From NCBI GenBank assembly GCA_002413455.1, contig DHXA01000015.1, positions 1-30,872 on the forward strand: 30,872 nt of DNA. The letters run 5' to 3'. Source of the stretch: Rhodanobacter sp. UBA5168. GTDB taxonomy: Bacteria > Pseudomonadota > Gammaproteobacteria > Xanthomonadales > Rhodanobacteraceae. Numbering within the stretch: position 1 is the first letter of the stretch; every line of letters starts with the position of its first letter. Shown here in pieces: positions 22,952 to 30,872 of the stretch. The translations under genes and the position numbers were made by a program. The notes beneath the pieces were generated by a model. The model did not search any database, was not told the DNA's origin, and saw only the letters and a program-made list of their open reading frames with translations.

Positions 22952-22986
22952 AAAAAACGCGGCCACCCGAAAGCGGCCACGTTTTG
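22952..22986 (-). terminator. Rho-independent terminator of the 23035-24633 gene
   Basis: On the minus strand ACGTGGCCGC pairs with GTGGCCGCGT (two G-U pairs in RNA) around a short UUUCGG loop and is followed by TTTTTT. It lies about 50 bases past the stop of the secreted-protein gene. The plus strand shows A-C mismatches at the wobble positions and fits less well, so the orientation is minus. Confidence 0.86.
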
Positions 22987-23034
22987 TCATGCACCAATAG
23001 CCGTCCAGCCCGGGCGGCTGGACGGCTGTCACCC

Positions 23035-24633
23035 TTACTGACAGGTCGGGAACTTGAACGACGCGATGCGCGTGTTCCAGTTGAACGAGCCGGTGTTCTT
23101 CAAGTACTCGGTGGTGTACCAGAACGTGCAGTCATCGACCGGATCGACGCTCATCGCGCTGTAATCGCCCCAACGCGCCAGGTTGTTGCCGCTCTGCGAG
23201 CCGAGTCCCTCGATGATGCTGTTCTCGGACTGCATCGTGCTCAGCGTGTCACTGGCCAGCCGACCGGTGTAGCGGATCGCCGGATGGAGTGTGCTGCTGG
23301 ACACGCTGTAGCCAAGCGCCATGTCGCCCACCTTGTCCATTGCCACCGAACCCATCCAGCGATAGCTGGTGTCCGGCGAGAAGGTGGACTGCTGGTAGAC
23401 CACCGGCGTGCCGCTCGGATTGCGGATCTCGTACCAGCGCACTCCGGTGTACGGGTTCTTGTGCGTGGTACCGACCTTGACCGAATGGTTGACCACCAGC
23501 GATTCATGATCGCCAAAGTTGCGGTAGGCCAGGCGCAGCATCAAGCGATCGGCCAGTGAGTCGAGTCGTTGACGCGTGCCGGACTGCGGAATGCAGGTAC
23601 CGCCACCGCAGGCCGCGGCGAACGAGGCTACCGGGATGCTGGTCGGACCCGTCAGCGTGGTGTTGGCGGTATTGGCCCAGTCGACATGGAACTTCCACAG
23701 GTTCAGCGAGCTGCTACCGAAATTCATCAGATAGTTCGGCGAGCCGGTCGGCGGCGCGGTGGCACCGTCAAGATCCGCCGGCAACACACCGCCGTAACTC
23801 GACGACAGCTGGAAGCACTGTTGCGTGGCCGCAGCGCCGCTCAACATCGCGTTGCGGTCGTAGGCGCACAGCTTCGCGCCGCCGAACGTATTGCCGTTGA
23901 ACATGTTGAACGTTTCGTAATAGGCATCCGGCCAGACACCCATCTTCGGATAGTCCGGGAAGCTGCTGCCGTACGGAAACGCATAGCGGTAATACGCACC
24001 GGTGGCATCGCTGGTTGCCGATACCGCCACGCACTGGTAGTACGGCGCCGCGGTCACCGCAAACTGGGCGATGATCCAGCGGCCGGCTGCCTTGTCGTAG
24101 ACCACGGTGGCATCACCGTCGTTGTCGGCCTCGCAAGAGCCGCCGAAGCCGGCCCACAACGTGTTGGTTGTCACCGGACCGTAGCTCACCGCCTTGGTCG
24201 ACTTGTCGAATACGGCAAAAGCACTGTTGACGATCTGCACGTACTGGGTCGCACCGACGGCACCATTGGTATCCGGTGGAGCGCTGTTGACGGTGAACGT
24301 GCCCTGCGGTCCGCTGAAGCCCTGGCCCACACCGTCGAACCCGGCACCAAGCGCGGGGGCGAAGCTGCCCGTAACGGAACCCTGCACGGCGCTGTCGGTC
24401 GGGTTGCCCGGGCCATCGATGAAGGGCAGCGGGTGGGCCGGGTGGGAGTGCGAGTTCTTGCTGAAATCATCGGGTCGCGGCATCACGCCGCGCAACGAAT
24501 GCAACGTGTCGTGCTGTACAGCCGAGGTGACCTCGGGGCGGGTGGTATCGGTGGCATTCACGCTGCTGCTGGCAACGAGGCCAATGGCGACACACAGCGC
24601 AAGGCTGAGGCCGCAGGGTTTGGAAAATGGCAT
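23035..24633 (-). CDS. Large secreted protein, probably beta-propeller-like, function unknown
   Basis: A 532-aa exported protein with signal peptide MPFSKPCGLSLALCVAIGLV, cleavage near VNA-TD. The mature chain is rich in Gly, Ser, Thr, Tyr and Trp and has repeated beta-hairpin-like blocks with aromatic and Asp residues: SAPPDTNGAVGATQYVQIVN, DGDATVVYDKAAGRWIIAQF, FPDYPKMGVWPDAYYETFNM, TSYRWMGSVAMDKVGDMALG and WGDYSAMSVDPVDDCTFWYT. This pattern is seen in secreted sialidase-like/beta-propeller proteins, but no catalytic family was identified. About eight Cys suggest disulfides, consistent with export. The ATG at 24633 has GGAGGGG at good spacing. It is a single-gene unit with the terminator at 22952-22986; the 286-bp region upstream should hold its promoter, which I could not place. 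Confidence 0.87.
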   Translation of the reverse strand: MPFSKPCGLSLALCVAIGLVASSSVNATDTTRPEVTSAVQHDTLHSLRGVMPRPDDFSKNSHSHPAHPLPFIDGPGNPTDSAVQGSVTGSFAPALGAGFDGVGQGFSGPQGTFTVNSAPPDTNGAVGATQYVQIVNSAFAVFDKSTKAVSYGPVTTNTLWAGFGGSCEADNDGDATVVYDKAAGRWIIAQFAVTAAPYYQCVAVSATSDATGAYYRYAFPYGSSFPDYPKMGVWPDAYYETFNMFNGNTFGGAKLCAYDRNAMLSGAAATQQCFQLSSSYGGVLPADLDGATAPPTGSPNYLMNFGSSSLNLWKFHVDWANTANTTLTGPTSIPVASFAAACGGGTCIPQSGTRQRLDSLADRLMLRLAYRNFGDHESLVVNHSVKVGTTHKNPYTGVRWYEIRNPSGTPVVYQQSTFSPDTSYRWMGSVAMDKVGDMALGYSVSSSTLHPAIRYTGRLASDTLSTMQSENSIIEGLGSQSGNNLARWGDYSAMSVDPVDDCTFWYTTEYLKNTGSFNWNTRIASFKFPTCQ

Positions 24634-24919
24634 GTAATCCCCTCCAGAAAGATCGTTTGACTTTCTCGAACCGGATGCACATACGACGAGCCGGTCCCTG
24701 TTGCAACCTGATCGCAATGTTCGCCGGAATTCTTCTCCGCATCGCAACACGCCTTGTCGCGATGCCCCTCGGAGAAGCCCGAGCATACGAGTCGATAATG
24801 TTTTCGGCAATCCATCCGATCATCGCGATTTCGTGCGAAGGCACCCGGACGCCGCAGCCCGATCTGGATGCCCAGAAAATGACCTGCACGACGCCGGTCT
24901 GCGGGCTGCTGGCCGACAG

Positions 24920-25885
24920 TCAGCCTCGCGACGCATCCTCGGCCAGCGCCTGCAACCGCACGGCGCAGATCGTGAGTTCGGTGCGAAGCTCGGCGGGGGC
25001 GCGTATCTCGAAATCGAATGGCAGCGCGGCGAGCCGGCGTGCGAACCAGGCCAGGTCATCGGCGCTGGTATGCAGCAGTACACCGTCCTTCACCGGCTCG
25101 AACACGCCGAAAGCGAGCGAGAACGCGTCCTGTGCAGTCTGCAGCTCGGTGCGCAACAGCACCTCGATCGTGCGGCCACGCGGCATGCTCGCAATGCCCC
25201 GCACCAGCTGATCCAGCGCATCGAAGTTTGCCGGTCGCCTGAAATGTCGATCCAGCAGGGTGACCCCGCCCATCCGGTCCAGCCGGAATGAACGCAAGCC
25301 GTTGCGCAGATGGCACATGCCCACCGCGTACCACGCACCCGCCCGGTAGACCAGTCCGTAAGGATCGAACTGCCGCTCGGTATGGCTGCCTTGCGCGGAG
25401 TCATAACTCATGCTCACGCGTTGCCGGCCTTGCGCCGCCGCGGTCAGGGCCATCAGCGCCGCATTGCTGCCGGGCGCCGTGGATGCCGTCCGCAGGTCGA
25501 CCTTCACCGTGTCGGCTATCGCGCTCACGTGACGCTTCAAGCCATCGGGCAGCACGCGGGCCAGCTTCGCCTGCACGCTGGCCACCGCTGGCGCAGCCTC
25601 GGCCAGGCCCAGGCCCCGCGCGGCCACCATGCCCACCGACAGCGCCACCGCTTCGTCATTGGTGAACATCATCGGTGGCAATTTGAATCCGGCGACCAGC
25701 ATGTAGGCACCGTGGCGGCCACGCTCGGTGGTGAGCGGGATGCCCAGGTCCTCCAGCATCACCATGTAACGCCGCAGCGTGCGCACATCCACGCCGACCC
25801 GCTGCGCCAGCTCCGGACCGCTCATGCGGCCGTGGCTCTGCAGCAGGTCCAGTACCGCCAGCACGCGGGTAGTGGGTTTGGCCAT
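24920..25885 (-). CDS. YafY-type HTH/WYL-domain transcriptional regulator
   Basis: A 321-aa regulator. An N-terminal winged helix (TTRVLAVLDLLQSHGRMSGPELAQRVGVDVRTLRRYMVML, residues 5-44) is followed by LTTERGRHGAYMLVAGFKLPP and a central linker. The WYL domain at about 150-215 has RQFDPYGLVYRAGAWYAVGM and RSFRLDRMGG; the eponymous triad is WYA (185-187) here. A WCX-like C-terminus ends in DFEIRAPAEL. Such proteins sense small ligands or nucleic acids. The ATG at 25885 gives the family N-terminus MAKPTTRVLAVLDLL; the alternative 30 bases upstream is unneeded. It is divergent from the NIPSNAP-LysE genes with a 93-bp gap and is the natural candidate to control them. Confidence 0.92.
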   Translation of the reverse strand: MAKPTTRVLAVLDLLQSHGRMSGPELAQRVGVDVRTLRRYMVMLEDLGIPLTTERGRHGAYMLVAGFKLPPMMFTNDEAVALSVGMVAARGLGLAEAAPAVASVQAKLARVLPDGLKRHVSAIADTVKVDLRTASTAPGSNAALMALTAAAQGRQRVSMSYDSAQGSHTERQFDPYGLVYRAGAWYAVGMCHLRNGLRSFRLDRMGGVTLLDRHFRRPANFDALDQLVRGIASMPRGRTIEVLLRTELQTAQDAFSLAFGVFEPVKDGVLLHTSADDLAWFARRLAALPFDFEIRAPAELRTELTICAVRLQALAEDASRG

Positions 25886-25886
25886 A

Positions 25887-25924
25887 AGGTCATGGTATCG
25901 GCAAATCAGGGCCAAATCTGACCT
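25887..25924. promoter_or_regulatory. Possible operator between WYL regulator and NIPSNAP genes
   Basis: AGGTCA at 25887-25892 and TGACCT at 25919-25924 form a 6-bp inverted pair with centres 32 bases apart, and CAAATC occurs twice between them (25902-25907, 25913-25918). The location, directly upstream of the regulator start in a divergent gap, is where an autoregulatory site would be. Six-base matches can arise by chance; no promoter elements were placed. Confidence 0.3.
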
Positions 25925-25978
25925 GTATGCCCCTTACCGTACTCACAGCCAACCACCGGCACCACGGGAGAATCTTTC

Positions 25979-26839
25979 ATGCGGCACTTCAAGCAACTGT
26001 TGTTCGGTATCGCCGTGTGCACGGCTTCGGGCGCGGCGATGTCCGCGCATGACAAACCAGCGAGCGAGGGCATCCTCATGGAAAGCGTGCAACACCTGCG
26101 GGACTACCAGGTCGTCGAGTTCCGTCGTTACGTCACGGCGAACGGCAAGCGGGCGAACTTCGTGAAGTACTTCGATGCGTATTTTCCCGAAGCCTTCGAG
26201 CAACTCGGCGCCATGGTATTCGGACAATTCACCGAGCGGGGCAACCCGAACCGTTTCACCTGGCTGCGCGGATTCAGGGACATCAATGCGCGCCCGATCG
26301 TCAACGCGGCGTTCTACTACGGGCCGCTGTGGAAGGAACATCGCGCCCGGATCAATGCAATCCTGCCGGACAGCGACAATGTGATGCTGCTGCGTCCGTT
26401 GCATCCGGACCAGGGCATCACGGTGCTGCCGGCAGTCGATCCGGCGATCAAAGATCGTGGTGCGCAGGGCATCGTGATGGCGCAGATTTTCACGGTGAAG
26501 AAAGGCAGCGAGGATGCGTTTGCGAAACTGGCAGAGGCCGCGTTTTCCGCCTACCGCATCGAAGGCGTACATCCGGCCGGCGTGCTGGTGACGCTGGATG
26601 TGCCGAACAACTTTCCGCAACTGCCGATCCGCACGGACGGGCCGTTCCTGGTCTGGCTGGGCGTAGTCAGGGACGATGCCGTCGCCGACAGGCAACTGGC
26701 ACCACGGCTGACTGCCGCCGAACGATCGCTGTTCGCCACCGGTCTGCTACGCGGCGCGCCCGAACGCGTGGTGATGGACCCGACACCGCGCTCGCGCCTG
26801 CGTTGGCTATCGGACGCCACCATGAGCCCGTCGCCATGA
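25979..26839 (+). CDS. Exported NIPSNAP-family protein
   Basis: A 286-aa protein with an N-terminal signal peptide (MRHFKQLLFGIAVCTASGAA, cleavage near MSA-HD). Two NIPSNAP/dimeric alpha-beta-barrel units follow: HLRDYQVVEFRRYVTANGKRANFVKYFDAYFPEAFEQLGAM, with FTWLRGFRDINARPIVNAAFYYGPLWKEHR, then AQIFTVKKGSEDAFAKLAEAAFSAYRIEGVHPAGVLVTLDV. NIPSNAP domains in bacteria are mostly uncharacterised; they may bind hydrophobic small molecules. The ATG at 25979 has GGGAG eight bases upstream. Its stop overlaps the LysE-family ATG (ATGA), so the two are probably translationally coupled. Export to the periplasm is inferred from the signal. Confidence 0.83.
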   Translation: MRHFKQLLFGIAVCTASGAAMSAHDKPASEGILMESVQHLRDYQVVEFRRYVTANGKRANFVKYFDAYFPEAFEQLGAMVFGQFTERGNPNRFTWLRGFRDINARPIVNAAFYYGPLWKEHRARINAILPDSDNVMLLRPLHPDQGITVLPAVDPAIKDRGAQGIVMAQIFTVKKGSEDAFAKLAEAAFSAYRIEGVHPAGVLVTLDVPNNFPQLPIRTDGPFLVWLGVVRDDAVADRQLAPRLTAAERSLFATGLLRGAPERVVMDPTPRSRLRWLSDATMSPSP

Positions 26840-27474
26840 GCCACTACGAACAGCTGTGGCTGTTCTTCGTGCTTGTCTTCGGCATCATCGTGCTGCCGGG
26901 GCTCGACATGGCCTTCGTCATGGGCAGCGCATTGACGGGTGGCCGCAGCCGGGGAATGGCCGCGGTCGCCGGCATCATCGCAGGCGGGGTGTGCCATGTA
27001 CTGATGACCGCATTGGGCATCAGCGTGCTGATCCGGCTGATTCCCGGCGCGTTCAACGCCCTGCTGCTGGGCGGCGCGCTCTACATCGCATGGATCGGCT
27101 TGTCGCTGATGCGCAGTGAATCCTCGTTCGGTCCGCAACCGGATCACGGCGCTCGCTCCCGGACGACCACCTTTCGCCGGGGCACGCTCACCAGCCTGCT
27201 CAACCCCAAGGCGTACCTGTTCATGCTGGCGATCTTCCCGCAGTTCCTGCGCCCGGAGTACGGCGTGATCTGGGTACAGGCCGCGATCATGTGGCTCATC
27301 ATCGCGTTCACCCAGCTGTGCGTGTACGGCGGACTGGCCTTGATGGCCGATCGCGCCCGGCTCTGGTTGCAGGGCAAGCCTGCCGCGGGGATCGTGGCCA
27401 CCCGCTGCGTGGGCCTGCTGCTGATGGCGGCAGCGATGTTCACCGGCTTCGAGGGCTGGCGCGGACTTCATTGA
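26836..27474 (+). CDS. LysE/RhtB-family exporter
   Basis: A 212-aa inner-membrane protein with six hydrophobic segments and the LysE/RhtB signature: FGIIVLPGLDMAFVMGSALTGGRSRGMAAVAGIIAGGVCHVLMTALG (PGPDM-like, GxxxGxxAxxGxxxG), then LYIAWIGLSLMRS and FRRGTLTSLLNPKAYLFMLAIFPQFL, the NPK motif of the family. Members export amino acids, homoserine lactones or related small molecules; the substrate is not evident. The ATG at 26836 overlaps the preceding NIPSNAP stop. The next gene pair begins 118 bp downstream. Confidence 0.9.
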   Translation: MSHYEQLWLFFVLVFGIIVLPGLDMAFVMGSALTGGRSRGMAAVAGIIAGGVCHVLMTALGISVLIRLIPGAFNALLLGGALYIAWIGLSLMRSESSFGPQPDHGARSRTTTFRRGTLTSLLNPKAYLFMLAIFPQFLRPEYGVIWVQAAIMWLIIAFTQLCVYGGLALMADRARLWLQGKPAAGIVATRCVGLLLMAAAMFTGFEGWRGLH

Positions 27475-27514
27475 AGTCGCTGTTCCTGCCGCGGGCATGA
27501 ATGATCACGTGCAT

Positions 27515-27534
27515 GTTTCGTCGGCCGGCGAAAC
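27515..27534. terminator. Short inverted repeat after the LysE gene, possible terminator
   Basis: GTTTCGTCGG and CCGGCGAAAC form a nearly perfect hairpin with one G-U pair in RNA and a GGCC centre, 40 bases past the LysE stop. No T-run follows, so termination is doubtful. It could instead attenuate or separate expression of the hydrolase-ABM pair. Confidence 0.35.
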
Positions 27535-27592
27535 GTTCGATGGTGCGTGGGCGCCACGATGACGGCCCCGCCCCACCACGAAGGCTGCACGC

Positions 27593-28579
27593 ATGTCGGC
27601 ATTACTGGCACTCGGATTGATCGCGGCAATTTCCACAAGCACCACCTACCTGCCGGTTGCGCAGGAGCCCGGGCAGCGGCTTGCCCTGCATTGCGTGGCC
27701 CCGGCCCATGCCAACGGCCAGAGCGTGCTGTTCGTGCATGGCGCCAGCTTCCCCACCATGCTGGCCTTCGGCTTCGAATTTGCGCCGGGCGATTCATGGA
27801 TGGATTTCATGGCCCGGCAGGGCTTTCTCGCCTGCGGCCTCGACTTCCTGGGGTTTGGCGCCTCCAGCCGTCCCGCAGCGATGGCCGGCGCGGCCGAAGG
27901 CGCGGCACCGGTGACCCGGGCACCCGAAGCCGCACGGGAGATCGCCACAGCAATCGATTATCTGCAACGAGAACGCGGGATGGGCCACGTCCATCTGGTC
28001 GCCCATTCCTGGGGCACGATCCCGGCCGCCGCCTATGCTGCCGCCCATCCCGATGCACTGGCTTCGCTGACCTTGTTCGGCCCCGTCGTGCCGAAGCCGG
28101 GCGAGCAGGCCGAGCATGTTCACGTCGCGTGGTGGACCATCACCGCCGAGGCACGCTATCGGCAACTGCAATTCACGGGTGTCCTGCCGCCGGAACTGAG
28201 CTTGCTGGAGCCGGCTGTGGCGCAGCGATGGGCAGCCAGGTTTGACGCCTCCGTACCGCATATCGAGGGCGACAAGGCGGGAGATCTGCGCATTCCCGCG
28301 GGGCCGGCGGCGGACATCGACGCGGTGGCTGCCGGCGGCAACTATCCCTACAACGCGGCATCCATCAAGGTGCCGGTCTTTGTGGTGTACGGCGATTACG
28401 ACACGGTGACGAACGATGCCGGGGCCGCAGCATTCCTCGCGAAATTCAGCGCCAGCGCGCTCAAATGGCGCATGCGCATCGACCACGGCACCCATGTGCT
28501 GCACCTGGAGCACAACCGGCGCTCGCTGTACCAAAGCGTGGATGCGTTCATCCGCGCTGCGAACACGGCGCAGCCATGA
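27593..28579 (+). CDS. Alpha/beta-hydrolase
   Basis: A 328-aa hydrolase with a hydrophobic N-terminus (MSALLALGLIAAISTSTTYL), possibly a signal or membrane anchor. The core reads QSVLFVHGASFPTM (oxyanion HG), FLACGLDFLGFGASSRP, and HVHLVAHSWGTIPAA with nucleophile Ser139 in a H-S-W-G variant of G-x-S-x-G. The acid is probably Asp268 or Asp270 in VVYGDYDTVTN, and the base His298 or His301 in RIDHGTHVLHLEHNR. Substrate (ester, lactone, epoxide or C-C bond) is unknown. The ATG at 27593 has AAGG nine bases upstream. It overlaps the following ABM gene (ATGA), so they form a pair. Confidence 0.92.
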   Translation: MSALLALGLIAAISTSTTYLPVAQEPGQRLALHCVAPAHANGQSVLFVHGASFPTMLAFGFEFAPGDSWMDFMARQGFLACGLDFLGFGASSRPAAMAGAAEGAAPVTRAPEAAREIATAIDYLQRERGMGHVHLVAHSWGTIPAAAYAAAHPDALASLTLFGPVVPKPGEQAEHVHVAWWTITAEARYRQLQFTGVLPPELSLLEPAVAQRWAARFDASVPHIEGDKAGDLRIPAGPAADIDAVAAGGNYPYNAASIKVPVFVVYGDYDTVTNDAGAAAFLAKFSASALKWRMRIDHGTHVLHLEHNRRSLYQSVDAFIRAANTAQP

Positions 28580-28920
28580 TCGCCGTGATCTTCGAACTCA
28601 CACCGACGGATGGGCATCGGCAGGAGTACCTCGACATGGCAGCGAGGCTTCGACCCCTGCTCGACGGGATCGACGGCTTCATCTCGATCGAGCGTTTTCA
28701 AAGCCTCACGGTACCCGGAAAGATCCTGTCGCTGTCGTTCTGGCGCGACGAGGAAGCGGTGGCGCAATGGCGGGGCATGGAACCGCACCGGATCGCCCAA
28801 GCCCGAGGCCGCGCCACGACATTCAGCGACTATCGGCTGCGCGTGGCCTGCGTCATCCGCGATTACGGCATGCATGATCGTGGGCAGGCCCCATCGGACA
28901 GCCAGGCGTTCCATGTCTGA
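28576..28920 (+). CDS. Antibiotic biosynthesis monooxygenase (ABM)-family protein
   Basis: A 114-aa protein with the ABM ferredoxin-like fold: MIAVIFELTPTDGHRQEYLDMAARLRPLLDGIDGFISIERF, then GKILSLSFWRDEEAVAQWRGMEPHRIAQARGR and the closing strand YRLRVACVIRDYGM. Members include monooxygenases of small aromatic or polyketide substrates, haem-degrading enzymes and dimeric scaffold proteins; no haem or cofactor ligand was identified. The ATG at 28576 overlaps the hydrolase stop. Its relation to the NIPSNAP protein (the same dimeric alpha/beta-barrel type of fold) in one locus is noteworthy. Confidence 0.87.
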   Translation: MIAVIFELTPTDGHRQEYLDMAARLRPLLDGIDGFISIERFQSLTVPGKILSLSFWRDEEAVAQWRGMEPHRIAQARGRATTFSDYRLRVACVIRDYGMHDRGQAPSDSQAFHV

Positions 28921-28953
28921 AGGCGGCCAGTGCGGGCTCGCCAAAACACGGCC

Positions 28954-29901
28954 TCAGCGGTTGCTGACCCCATGCGGGACGTGGCCAGTCGCGACATGCT
29001 TGCGCGCCGACTCGACGTTGGCCGGTGAGTCGTCGAAGAAGATGTCGGCGCCGAACGCGTCCAGGAACGGCCCCTTGTCGCGGCCGCCCAGGAACAGCGC
29101 CTCGTCGATGCGCACGCCCCATTTGCGCAAGGTGAGGATCACGCGCTTGTGCGCGGGCGCGGAGCGGGCGGTGACCAAGGCGGTGCGGATGGGCGAGTCT
29201 TCGGCCGGGAACGCGATCTGCAGGCGATGCAGTGCGGTGAGGAAACCGCGGAACGGGCCGACCGACAACGGTTCGGCGGCGTGTTCGGTTTCGCTGCGAT
29301 GGAACGCTTCCAGGCCTTCCTCGCGCGACACGCGCTCGCCTTCGTCGCCGAACAGCACCGCGTCGCCGTCGAACGCGATGCGCAGTTGTTCGCTGGCGCG
29401 CGGTGGCGCGGTGCTGGGCAGGATCGTCGCCGCCGCCACGCCGGCGGCCAGCGCGCGCCCGACATCCTCGGCGTTGGCGGACAGGAACAGGTCGGCCTTG
29501 AACGGCGCGATGTAGTCGGAGGTGGGGGCGCCGCTGGTGAACGCGGCGCGGCTGATTTCCAGGCCGTAGTGCTGGATCGCATTGAAGATGCGCAGGCCGG
29601 TATCGCCCGAGTTGCGCGACAGCAGGATCACCTCGACCGGCGGCACGTCGCCGCCCAGCCTGTTGAGGCCGAGCAGCTTCTGCACCAGCGGAAAGGCCAC
29701 GCCCGGTTTCAGTATGTCGTTCTCGTGTTCGATCTGGAACGACCGGTACGCGTCCAGCCCGTCGCGCTCGAACAGCGCATGACTGTCGCCCAGATCGAAC
29801 AGCGCGCGCGAGGAAATCGCGACAACCAGCCGCTGATCGCCGGCAGCGGCGGGATCGTGGGCGTCGGTGGACGAGGACAGCTTGTTCACGGGTGGCGGCA
29901 C
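28954..29901 (-). CDS. Cytosolic 5'-nucleotidase family protein
   Basis: A 315-aa protein of the NT5C1-type 5'-nucleotidase family, dephosphorylating nucleoside 5'-monophosphates. Seen: LVVAISSRALFDLGDSHALFE, PLVQKLLGLN, VEVILLSRNSGDTGLRIFNAIQHYGL, then AEQLRIAFDGDAVLFGDEGE (DGDAV, HAD motif I D-x-D), ALVTARSAPAHKR, GRDKGPFLDAFGADIFFDDS (HAD motif IV DD). The start at the GTG 29901 is the best available; another GTG 12 bases in is possible. The nadK gene lies 50 bp upstream on the same strand, so both may be transcribed together. Confidence 0.87.
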   Translation of the reverse strand: MPPPVNKLSSSTDAHDPAAAGDQRLVVAISSRALFDLGDSHALFERDGLDAYRSFQIEHENDILKPGVAFPLVQKLLGLNRLGGDVPPVEVILLSRNSGDTGLRIFNAIQHYGLEISRAAFTSGAPTSDYIAPFKADLFLSANAEDVGRALAAGVAAATILPSTAPPRASEQLRIAFDGDAVLFGDEGERVSREEGLEAFHRSETEHAAEPLSVGPFRGFLTALHRLQIAFPAEDSPIRTALVTARSAPAHKRVILTLRKWGVRIDEALFLGGRDKGPFLDAFGADIFFDDSPANVESARKHVATGHVPHGVSNR

Positions 29902-29951
29902 ATGCGGATCGACGATGGGTCGTTGCCGATCAATCTAGCACGCGACCGGTA

Positions 29952-30713
29952 TCACTCCGCAGCGAACTGTTCGTCGAGGATGCGCTGTTCGAGGTTGTGT
30001 TCCGGATCGAACAGCAACCGCACACCCTGCCCGCCGGACTGCCGGATCGCCACCGTGCGCACGTCGCGCACCTCGTGGAAATCGGCGGTGGCGCTGACCG
30101 GCCGCTTGCCCGGATCGAGCACGCGCAGGATGACTTCGGTTCGATGCGGGAGGACCGCGCCGCGCCAGCGACGCGGTCGGAACGGGCTGATCGGAGTCAG
30201 CGCCAGCACGTTGGCGTCCAGCGGCAGGATCGGTCCGTGCGCGGACAGGTTATATGCGGTGGAACCGGCGGGGGTCGCAACCATGATGCCGTCGCAGATC
30301 AGGTTCGCCAGCTTCACGATGTCGTTGAGCTGCACTTCCAGATGCGCAGCCTGATTGCTCTGGCGCAGCAGCGAGACTTCGTTGAAGGCCAGCGCGGTGT
30401 GTTTCTTGCCGGCCGCATCGGTGACCTCCATCTGCAACGGAAACAGCGACGCGGTGTGCGCCCGCTCGATCCGCTCGGGCAGGCCGTCGAGCTTGTGCTT
30501 GTTCATCAGGAAACCGACCCGGCCCAGTTTCATGCCGTAGACCGGCACCTCCAGCGCGCGAAAGGCATGCAGGGTGCGCAGCATGAAGCCGTCGCCGCCC
30601 AGCGCCACGATCAGTTCGGCCTGTTCGGGCGGCACGTCGTCGTAACGATCCACCAGCTTGCGTCGCGCCTGCTGGGCAATGCTGGTGTCGCTGGCGACAA
30701 AGGCAAAACGCAT
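29952..30713 (-). CDS. nadK: NAD kinase (NadK/PpnK)
   Basis: A 253-aa cytosolic enzyme that phosphorylates NAD to NADP using ATP or polyphosphate. Motifs: [17 protein letters not shown] with GGDG at 39-42, the NE/D motif NEVSLLR at 111-117, [21 protein letters not shown] with the conserved DG (141-142) and TPAGSTAY (147-154), then LTPISPF. The shorter length (253 against about 290 in E. coli) matches the NadK of Xanthomonadaceae, which lacks part of the N-terminus. The ATG at 30713 has a plausible GGA site about eight bases upstream. It is followed by the 5'-nucleotidase gene. Confidence 0.94.
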   Translation of the reverse strand: MRFAFVASDTSIAQQARRKLVDRYDDVPPEQAELIVALGGDGFMLRTLHAFRALEVPVYGMKLGRVGFLMNKHKLDGLPERIERAHTASLFPLQMEVTDAAGKKHTALAFNEVSLLRQSNQAAHLEVQLNDIVKLANLICDGIMVATPAGSTAYNLSAHGPILPLDANVLALTPISPFRPRRWRGAVLPHRTEVILRVLDPGKRPVSATADFHEVRDVRTVAIRQSGGQGVRLLFDPEHNLEQRILDEQFAAE

Positions 30714-30786
30714 GCGCGCGAATCCGACGGTGAGGTCAGATCAGATTACCCGATTTCCGCGGCAGCGCCTTTTGTGCGCCGGAGCC

Positions 30787-30865
30787 TGTAGGAGCGGCTT
30801 CAGCCGCGATGCTTTGATCCAACCTGGGGAACCCGAAAAACATCGCGGCTGAAGCCGCTCCTACA
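30787..30865. repeat. REP-like inverted repeat upstream of nadK
   Basis: Perfect 25-bp inverted repeat: 30787-30811 and 30841-30865 (arm contains TAGGAGCGGCTTCAGCCGCG), around a 29-base loop unrelated to the other two copies. It has TAGGAG where the mfd and E1/GST copies have GGGAG, so it is a subtype of the same family. It lies about 75 bases upstream of the nadK start. Confidence 0.9.
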
Positions 30866-30872
30866 TAAGAAG

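Overview
The window looks like a chromosomal segment of a GC-rich gammaproteobacterium of the Xanthomonadales, most likely Rhodanobacteraceae (Rhodanobacter/Dyella-like). This is an inference from protein character, a copL-copA-copB copper locus, a short-form NAD kinase, and copies of a palindromic GGAGCGGCTTCAGCCGCGA repeat that I associate with this order. No rRNA, tRNA, CRISPR array, transposase or phage gene was recognised.

Layout. (1) 1-3268, minus strand: a copper-resistance locus, in transcription order a Met/His-rich periplasmic protein, a CopL-like protein, the multicopper oxidase CopA and the outer-membrane protein CopB (cut by the window edge; its ATG overlaps the copA stop). (2) 3443-9775: mostly housekeeping and small stress genes: rlmJ, a Slp-type lipoprotein, an AraC regulator with a VOC protein, a ZnT9-like cation diffusion facilitator, an AT-richer orphan secreted protein, a DUF2058 protein, and an overlapping MmcQ/VOC pair. 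(3) 9960-16404, plus strand: a Pat-like GNAT, mfd, and a membrane diguanylate cyclase. (4) 16419-21863, minus strand: a fused alpha/beta 2-oxoacid dehydrogenase E1, a start/stop-overlapping trio (GNAT, nucleotidyltransferase-fold protein, GST), and glutaryl-CoA dehydrogenase. (5) 22005-24633: an EamA transporter and a large secreted protein with a clear terminator. (6) 24920-28920: a WYL regulator divergent from NIPSNAP-LysE and alpha/beta-hydrolase-ABM gene pairs, a plausible small-molecule detoxification/export locus. (7) 28954-30713, minus strand: NAD kinase followed by a 5'-nucleotidase.

The most unusual observation is a perfect 22-bp inverted repeat of the intergenic REP-like family lying in frame inside mfd (11941-12000). 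It adds about 21 residues to a loop of domain D3. Two further copies of the family are intergenic: one touching the GST gene end (18727-18808) and one upstream of nadK (30787-30865). The remaining genes are mostly recognisable families. The main functional unknowns are the 111-aa copper-locus protein, the 258-aa and 532-aa secreted proteins, and the nucleotidyltransferase-fold protein.
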